NCBI GenBank assembly: GCA_035622315.1 | Contig: DASPVP010000107.1 | Coordinates: 1-9,586, forward strand | DNA from: JAJPHJ01 sp035622315 | GTDB lineage: Bacteria; Vulcanimicrobiota; Vulcanimicrobiia; Eremiobacterales; Eremiobacteraceae | Direction: 5' to 3' | Length of the DNA: 9,586 nucleotides | Part shown: positions 5,509 through 9,586 of the stretch, piece after piece | Layout: each line of letters opens with the position of its first letter | Numbering within the stretch: the stretch's first letter is position 1 | Notes under the pieces: generated by a model | Told to the model about the DNA's origin: nothing | What the model saw: the letters and a program-made list of their open reading frames with translations, nothing else | Database searches by the model: none | Position numbers and translations under genes: made by a program

Positions 5509-6825
5509 GTGGAGCTTCAAGAGGCCTTCGCAAGCGAACTGTATGGACGGCCGGTCCAGCTTTTGACCGGCACGCAGCGTTCGCGTATCGGCAAGGTCAA
5601 CGACATCGCGGTGGCCGCCTCCGAGAGCTTTCCGCCGGTGGTCGGACTGTACATCAAGGGCACGGACGGAGTCATCCGCTACGCGCCGTTCCAGACCGTC
5701 ATCTCGATCGACGACCGCGACGTCACCTTAGGCGCTCCGCCGCTCGAAGGAAGTGCCGCGCCGGTAGCCATCGACGAGCTCTTGCTCCAAAAAGAGCTGC
5801 TCGATAAACAAATCGTCGATGTTGATGGGCGTAAGGTCGTGCGCGTCAACGACGTCAAGCTCGCGCCTGCGGGAGACCATCTGCGGCTCATCGCAGCAGA
5901 TGTCGGTCTTCCAGGCTTGCTACGCCGCCTCGGTCTGCATGGGATCGGCGATCGTCTTTTCGGGCGCATGCCGAAAGGTGGCGTCGGGTCGTCGCTGATC
6001 TCCTGGGACGCGGTGCAACCGCTGCATCTCGAGGCTCCCGGCGAAGCGCTGCGTTTGCGCGTGCCGCAGAACAAGATCGACCGCATCCATCCGGCCGATC
6101 TCGCCGCCATCATCGAAGACCTCGCGGCCAACGAGCAGGCATCGCTCATCGGATCGCTCGACGAAGAAACGGCAGCCGACGCGCTCGAGCAGTTACCTGT
6201 CGACACGCAGCTCTCCATCCTCGAGGACCTCAATCCCAGTCAAGCTGCCGACATCATCGAGAACATGACCCCGGACGATGCCGCTGACTTGCTCGGCGAG
6301 ATCGAGACCGACAAGCAACAAGAGATCCTCGGCTTGATGGAGCCGGAGGAAGCTGAGGACGTCCGCGAGCTTCTGGCCCATCCCGATCTGACCGCTGGCG
6401 GCCTCATGACCACAGAGTTCTTGTCGGTGCCACCGGGGCTGACGGTCGCTGAGACGCTCGAGCACGTCCGAAGTGCTGCGCAGGATGCGGAGCTCGTCTA
6501 CTACATCTACGTGCTCGACCAAGACGACCGGCTCGAGGGCGTGGTCTCGCTACGCGAGCTCATCATGGCTGGACCGGACGCGAAGTTGAAAGACATCGCA
6601 CACGACGACGTCGTCACCGTCGAGCTTTCAACGTCGCGCGACGAGGTGGCGACGACGATCGCCCGCTACGACTTCGTCGCCGTGCCGGTCATCGATACCG
6701 ATGGACGCATGCGGGGAATCGTGACGGTGGACGACGTGATCGACGTCCTGCTGCCCGAGAAACTGCGCAAGATGCTGCCTCGCGTCGGCAAGTCACGCGC
6801 CAAGCCGCGCAACCCCAAGACCTAA
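5509..6825 (+). CDS. Soluble PRC-barrel / MgtE N-domain / CBS-pair protein (predicted cytosolic Mg2+ sensor, no membrane domain)
   Basis: A 438-residue protein with no hydrophobic segment long enough to span the membrane. Residues about 8-75 and 92-172 look like two PRC-barrel-like modules (LYGRPVQLL...IGKVNDIAV; LLDKQIVDVDGRKVVRVND). Residues about 190-300 are the acidic helical MgtE intracellular N domain with repeated helix pairs (HPADLAAIIEDL, NPSQAADIIENM, EEAEDVRELL), ending in the family hallmark TAGGLMTTEFLSV (295-307). Residues about 302-420 are a CBS pair (IYVLDQDDRLEGVVSL; VPVIDTDGRMRGIVTVDDVI). In MgtE channels these domains bind Mg2+ and close the pore; here the pore is absent and the protein ends in a basic tail. 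It follows the aminotransferase gene by 16 nt and converges on the NRAMP-type gene with a 4-nt overlap, suggesting a regulatory role in metal uptake (inference). Confidence 0.88.
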   Translation: MELQEAFASELYGRPVQLLTGTQRSRIGKVNDIAVAASESFPPVVGLYIKGTDGVIRYAPFQTVISIDDRDVTLGAPPLEGSAAPVAIDELLLQKELLDKQIVDVDGRKVVRVNDVKLAPAGDHLRLIAADVGLPGLLRRLGLHGIGDRLFGRMPKGGVGSSLISWDAVQPLHLEAPGEALRLRVPQNKIDRIHPADLAAIIEDLAANEQASLIGSLDEETAADALEQLPVDTQLSILEDLNPSQAADIIENMTPDDAADLLGEIETDKQQEILGLMEPEEAEDVRELLAHPDLTAGGLMTTEFLSVPPGLTVAETLEHVRSAAQDAELVYYIYVLDQDDRLEGVVSLRELIMAGPDAKLKDIAHDDVVTVELSTSRDEVATTIARYDFVAVPVIDTDGRMRGIVTVDDVIDVLLPEKLRKMLPRVGKSRAKPRNPKT

Positions 6826-8129
6826 GGAAAGAACAGCTGGACCGTCGAGACGACGGTCAGACCGCTCACGATCACGACCGTCGCCCATGCGATTATGTTG
6901 AAGAGCGGCGAGTTGGTGTAATCGCCCATAAGCTTGCGATTGTTGATGAGCAAGAGCATGAGCAGCAGCACGACGGGCAAGAGCGCGCCGTTGAGCACCT
7001 GTGAATAGAAGATGATCGCAAGCAGCGGCGCGCCCGGGATGAGCACGACACCGCCACCGAAGACGATGAGCGCTGCGTAGAATCCGTAGAAGAACGGCGC
7101 GTCGCGGAAGCGCTTGTCCACGCCGGACTCGAATCCGAACGCCTCGCTCACGTAATACGCGGTCGAAAGCGGGAGGATCGAAGCGGTGAACACCGCCGCG
7201 TTGAGCAGCCCGATGGCGAAGAGCAGCGCCGCGTACTTGCTTGCAAGCGGCGCGAGCGCAGCGGCAAGCTGCCCCACGTCGTTGATGACGATCTGGGCGT
7301 GCGGGCCGGCATACTCGTTGTGGATGAAGATCGTCGCAGCGCTTGCGACGATGATGAAGAACGCGATCACGTCGGTGAAGATCGCTCCCGTGATCACGTC
7401 TACGCGCGAATAGCCGTAGTCTTGGATCTTCACACCCTTTTCGACGACCGCCGACTGGATGTAGAACTGCATCCAGGGAGAGATCGTCGTGCCGATGACG
7501 CCGATGGCCATGAGCAGGTACGCTTTGTTGGCGGAGAAGTGGGGGAGCACGAGTTGCCGGAGCACTTCGTGCCAGTCCGGGGCCACGATGAAACCGCTCA
7601 CCACGTACGAGAGATAGACGAAGCAGAAAAGGAAGAAGACCTTTTCGACGAGCCGATAGTTGCCGCGCGTCACGACCGTGAACACGAAGATCGCGGCCGC
7701 GGGCACGAGCAGGTACTTGGAAAGCCAGGGCACCCAGGTCTGGAAGATCGGCGCGATCGTCGCGATGCCGGCAAACTCGGTGGTCGTGTTGGCCAAATCG
7801 CAGAGCACGAAGACGAGCAGGACCCAGAAGGTGATGGTCACGCCGAAGTTCTCGCGGATGAGATCGGCGAGGCCCTTGCCCGTGACCGCGCCCATGCGCG
7901 CGCACATCTCCTGCACCACGACGAGCGCGACCGTGATCGGGATGAGCAGCCAGAGCAGCGAGTACCCGAACTGGGCGCCCGCGAGACCGTAGGTGGTGAT
8001 GCCGCCGACGTCGTTGTCCGCGTTCGCCGTGATGATCCCAGGGCCGATGATGGATAAGAACATCAGAACCGATCGCCACAGGCTCGGCCGCGTCGCCGCG
8101 AATCGTTCAGTCGTTGTCAGTGTCGCCAT
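6822..8129 (-). CDS. NRAMP-related transporter of the NRMT type (predicted Mg2+ importer)
   Basis: A 435-residue polytopic membrane protein with about 11 hydrophobic segments and the NRAMP/SLC11 signature IGPGIITANADND..GLAGAQFGYSLLW in TM1-TM2. The classical TM1 DPGN is DVGG here (Asp40 kept, Asn replaced by Gly43). The TM6 region that normally reads ATVMPHN is TTISPWM (214-220): Ala to Thr, Met to Ser, His to Trp. In TM3 the usual DLAE reads DLAN (111-114), losing the Glu linked to proton coupling. Loss of the soft methionine ligand and these proton-path residues matches what is reported for NRMT Mg2+ transporters. An M-box Mg2+ riboswitch in its leader supports Mg2+ as substrate; Mn2+ remains possible. 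The ATG at 8129 gives the expected N-terminus; a TTG at 8165 is in frame but lies inside the leader hairpin. No close Shine-Dalgarno; GAGGAG is 22 nt upstream. Confidence 0.94.
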   Translation of the reverse strand: MATLTTTERFAATRPSLWRSVLMFLSIIGPGIITANADNDVGGITTYGLAGAQFGYSLLWLLIPITVALVVVQEMCARMGAVTGKGLADLIRENFGVTITFWVLLVFVLCDLANTTTEFAGIATIAPIFQTWVPWLSKYLLVPAAAIFVFTVVTRGNYRLVEKVFFLFCFVYLSYVVSGFIVAPDWHEVLRQLVLPHFSANKAYLLMAIGVIGTTISPWMQFYIQSAVVEKGVKIQDYGYSRVDVITGAIFTDVIAFFIIVASAATIFIHNEYAGPHAQIVINDVGQLAAALAPLASKYAALLFAIGLLNAAVFTASILPLSTAYYVSEAFGFESGVDKRFRDAPFFYGFYAALIVFGGGVVLIPGAPLLAIIFYSQVLNGALLPVVLLLMLLLINNRKLMGDYTNSPLFNIIAWATVVIVSGLTVVSTVQLFFP

Positions 8130-8172
8130 AAAAATACGATGACCGATGATGCTCCTCGCGCTCAACGGTCAT
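8130..8172 (-). terminator. Candidate riboswitch-controlled terminator hairpin
   Basis: In mRNA sense ATGACCG (8172-8166) pairs with CGGTCAT (8145-8139), 7 bp, continued after a T-T mismatch by TGA/TCA (8164-8162 with 8149-8147), leaving a 12-nt loop. CGTA and a run of five T (8134-8130) follow, immediately before the ATG of the transporter gene. Stem and U-tract suggest an intrinsic terminator for the M-box. The stem is only moderately strong, and its loop holds the purine-rich GAGGAG, so an effect on translation is an alternative. Confidence 0.55.
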
Positions 8173-8212
8173 GAAATCAGGGCCTGACGGTCGCCTCACC
8201 TCATGCGTTGAG
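8161..8212 (-). promoter_or_regulatory. Candidate antiterminator pairing of the M-box expression platform
   Basis: In mRNA sense CTCAACG (8212-8206) is perfectly complementary to CGTTGAG (8167-8161), and the next CATGA (8205-8201 region, sharing the junction) pairs with TCATG (8174-8170) across a 2-nt bulge, giving about 12 bp. This structure uses the 3' strand of M-box stem P1 and also the 5' strand of the terminator hairpin, so it excludes both. It is what one expects of an ON state at low Mg2+. Confidence 0.6.
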
Positions 8213-8353
8213 TTTTGGCACGACACGCCATAAAGTCTGGGCTTAGCCGTCTTAGATACCGCCTTACTTCGGCGATGCCTGGTCACCCATTGGGGTCTCT
8301 CGACCTTTCCGGGTAGCGGCTTCTCTGCGTGTCGACGCCTCACCTAACGAGGT
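8198..8353 (-). promoter_or_regulatory. M-box (ykoK-leader) magnesium-sensing riboswitch
   Basis: The leader of the transporter gene carries the conserved M-box core in the right order: CGTTAGGTGAGGC (8349-8337) at the 5' end; GCCGCTACCCGGAAAGGTCG with GAGAGACCCCAATGGGT, where CCAATGGGT is 8293-8285; a CGCC/GGCG hairpin; and GTGCCAAAACTCAACG near the 3' end. Closing stem P1 forms from ACCT-CGTT (8353-8346) with AACG-(CATG)-AGGT (8209-8198). Stem P2 is an 8-bp perfect match, CGACACGC (8334-8327) with GCGTGTCG (8228-8221). Length 156 nt fits the family. M-box RNAs fold compactly when Mg2+ is ample and switch off Mg2+ uptake genes. It begins about five nucleotides after the predicted transcription start, and about 68 nt separate its 3' end from the start codon. 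Confidence 0.95.
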
Positions 8354-8365
8354 CGCTTCGCTTCC

Positions 8366-8395
8366 ATTGTACTGCGCGATGCGCGCGCGCGTCAA
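8366..8395 (-). promoter_or_regulatory. Sigma-70-type promoter of the M-box/transporter transcript
   Basis: TTGACG (8395-8390) and TACAAT (8371-8366) are separated by 18 nt on the minus strand, close to the -35/-10 consensus. The predicted transcription start is about 8358-8360, just ahead of the M-box 5' strand. The spacer is mostly alternating C and G. The rest of the intergenic stretch up to the divergent regulator (8396-8492) shows no other promoter I can defend. Confidence 0.8.
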
Positions 8396-8492
8396 CCGTG
8401 CGACTGCGGCGGGGGAAGCACGCGCACGCCGCAAAGAGCGCGTCTTACTAGCCATCTGTCCTCTCGCCCGCGTGGCGATACTGCACGACACC

Positions 8493-9586
8493 ATGACCGC
8501 CGACGAACTCGCCTCGTTAAGTGAAAAAGCGGCGCGCCTGATCGCATCGGGCAGCGGCCTGCGGGCGCTTGCGCAGATGCTCGCGGACGAGCTGCATGGC
8601 GCGGTCCTCATCGAGGACGACCAGTGGCGCCATCTCGCCCTCGCCGAGCCTCGCCCCGGGGTCGGGCCTTTGCCGCCCTCGTTCGCACCGTTTTACCGCG
8701 AGGCCAAGAGCTCCAACGGTGTCGCCGTGCGGGTGGCCATCTCCGACGCGTTGCACGCGACGTGCGTGCAGATGCCCGGAGCGAGCGACGGCGAGTTCGG
8801 ACCGGGCTACGTGACGCTTTTCCTCCGCAACAAGCAGCGCCCCGACTCGACTCCTGCATTGCGCATCCTCGCGAGCGCGGCGGCCGTCGAATACGCACGG
8901 CGCGGCACGGGCAGAGGAGCGAGCCGGCTCGCGTTTTGGGAGCATTTCTTGGGCGGCAGCTTCGCGGACGTCGCCGAGCTGCGCGCGCAGGCGCACGCCA
9001 TCGGCATTCCGCTCGCTCCATCGTACCTGGTCGGCGTGTTCGATCTAGATGGTGCGCCGTCGCAGAACTGCCGCGATCTCGTGGCCCAAGCGCTCGCGCC
9101 CGCTGAAGCGAGCTGTCCGCTGGGCGGCGCCGGCACCGCCGTGATCGCGCTCTTTCCGGTTCGCCACCAAGTGGATGTCGCGCGCGCGCGCCAGGCAGCG
9201 GCAAACGCGGTCCGTGATTTGCAGGCGCAAGGCGCTGCCGCTTCCGTCAACTGCGGGCTCGGCGCATACCACGGCGATCTGATCGAGGTGCCGCTCTCGT
9301 TGCGCGAGGCGCGCGAGGCGCTGGCGCTTGGACGGCGCCTCTTCGGCCGTGGCCACCTCGCGGTCTACCCGGATCTCGGGATCTACGCACTGCTGCACGC
9401 TGGAGCGGAACGCGCCGAGTTTCTCGCCTTCGCTCAAGCGCAGCTCGAGCCGCTCGCGGCCTACGATCGCAAGCACAAGACCGATCTGCTCGCGACGCTC
9501 CAGCTCTATTTCGACGTTGGGGAGAACGTCAAGGAGGCAGCCGAACGTCTCTCGGTCCACCGCCACACCATCTTCTACCGCCTGAA
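8493..9586 (+). CDS. PucR/CdaR-family helix-turn-helix transcriptional regulator (3' end beyond window)
   Basis: An uninterrupted frame of 364 codons from ATG 8493 to the right edge with no stop, hence partial. The N-terminus (about 1-150) is an unassigned sensor-like region beginning with LRALAQMLADELHG. The middle (about 160-290) resembles the degenerate GGDEF-like domain of CdaR/PucR regulators (LREAREALALGRRLFG). The last visible segment (332-364) is the PucR C-terminal HTH signature: LLATLQLYFDVGENVKEAA, then ERLSVHRHTIFYRL. Such proteins are usually activators responding to a metabolite; the ligand here is unknown. It is divergent from the M-box/transporter leader. The frame is also open upstream, with GTG 8472 and ATG 8379 available, but ATG 8379 falls within the opposing promoter, so 8493 is preferred. 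No Shine-Dalgarno is evident for any of the three. Confidence 0.88.
   Translation, partial: MTADELASLSEKAARLIASGSGLRALAQMLADELHGAVLIEDDQWRHLALAEPRPGVGPLPPSFAPFYREAKSSNGVAVRVAISDALHATCVQMPGASDGEFGPGYVTLFLRNKQRPDSTPALRILASAAAVEYARRGTGRGASRLAFWEHFLGGSFADVAELRAQAHAIGIPLAPSYLVGVFDLDGAPSQNCRDLVAQALAPAEASCPLGGAGTAVIALFPVRHQVDVARARQAAANAVRDLQAQGAAASVNCGLGAYHGDLIEVPLSLREAREALALGRRLFGRGHLAVYPDLGIYALLHAGAERAEFLAFAQAQLEPLAAYDRKHKTDLLATLQLYFDVGENVKEAAERLSVHRHTIFYRL

Noticed and set aside
7299..8057. 252-codon open frame on the plus strand and a 428-codon frame on the minus strand across the transporter
   Set aside because: Both are shadows of the clearly coding NRAMP-type frame; their composition is Asp/Glu/His/Arg-rich without domains.
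8107..8343. Short minus-strand open frames across the transporter leader
   Set aside because: The region is a structured M-box RNA; the frames show no coding features.
8517..9566. Several minus-strand open frames at the right end
   Set aside because: They overlap the PucR-type gene, which reads without a stop through the window end and carries a clear HTH signature.
1..9586. CRISPR array, insertion sequence, phage or toxin-antitoxin genes
   Set aside because: No regularly spaced repeats, transposase motifs, terminal inverted repeats or phage-type genes were found.

Overview
The window is GC-rich, gene-dense bacterial chromosome with mixed gene orientation, short or overlapping gene junctions, and no insertion sequence, phage gene or CRISPR array. 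The right edge of a streptogramin-lyase-type beta-propeller gene and a twin-hairpin dispersed-repeat unit remind me of metagenome-assembled Eremiobacterota/Vulcanimicrobiota-type genomes. That placement is a guess from memory: no rRNA or marker gene here settles it.

Layout, left to right. (1) 1-155: the last blades of a Vgb-like propeller protein (+). (2) 227-316: tRNA-Ser(UGA) with two A-C mismatches in the acceptor stem, followed 19 nt later by a small acylphosphatase gene (336-608, +). (3) 598-4109, all on the minus strand and probably one transcription unit read right to left: a HAD-family hydrolase, a two-hairpin repeat, a dihydrolipoamide-dehydrogenase/mercuric-reductase-like flavoprotein, a SuhB-like inositol monophosphatase and a MobA/MocA-like nucleotidyltransferase. 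The last two junctions are a 4-nt gap and a 4-nt overlap. (4) 4164-6825 (+): a class III PLP aminotransferase, then a cytosolic protein built from PRC-barrel-like domains, an MgtE N domain and a CBS pair, with no membrane part. (5) 6822-8129 (-): an NRAMP-superfamily transporter whose metal-site residues are changed in the way described for NRAMP-related magnesium transporters (NRMTs). (6) 8130-8395 (-): the transporter's leader, with a TTGACG-N18-TACAAT promoter, a well-conserved M-box (ykoK-type) Mg2+ riboswitch and an expression platform with two mutually exclusive hairpins. (7) 8493 to the right edge (+): a PucR/CdaR-type regulator, open at the window end.

The most interesting part is 5509-8395, which reads as a magnesium-homeostasis locus: an Mg2+-sensing leader RNA, a predicted Mg2+-type NRAMP transporter, and, converging on it with a 4-nt tail-to-tail overlap, a soluble protein carrying the Mg2+-sensing module of MgtE without its channel. 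The RNA would sense Mg2+ at the level of expression. The soluble MgtE-like protein could sense it at the level of transporter activity; that second link is inference. M-box control of NRAMP-related Mg2+ transporters is known from Clostridium work, so the new element would be the detached sensor protein and the attenuator arrangement.
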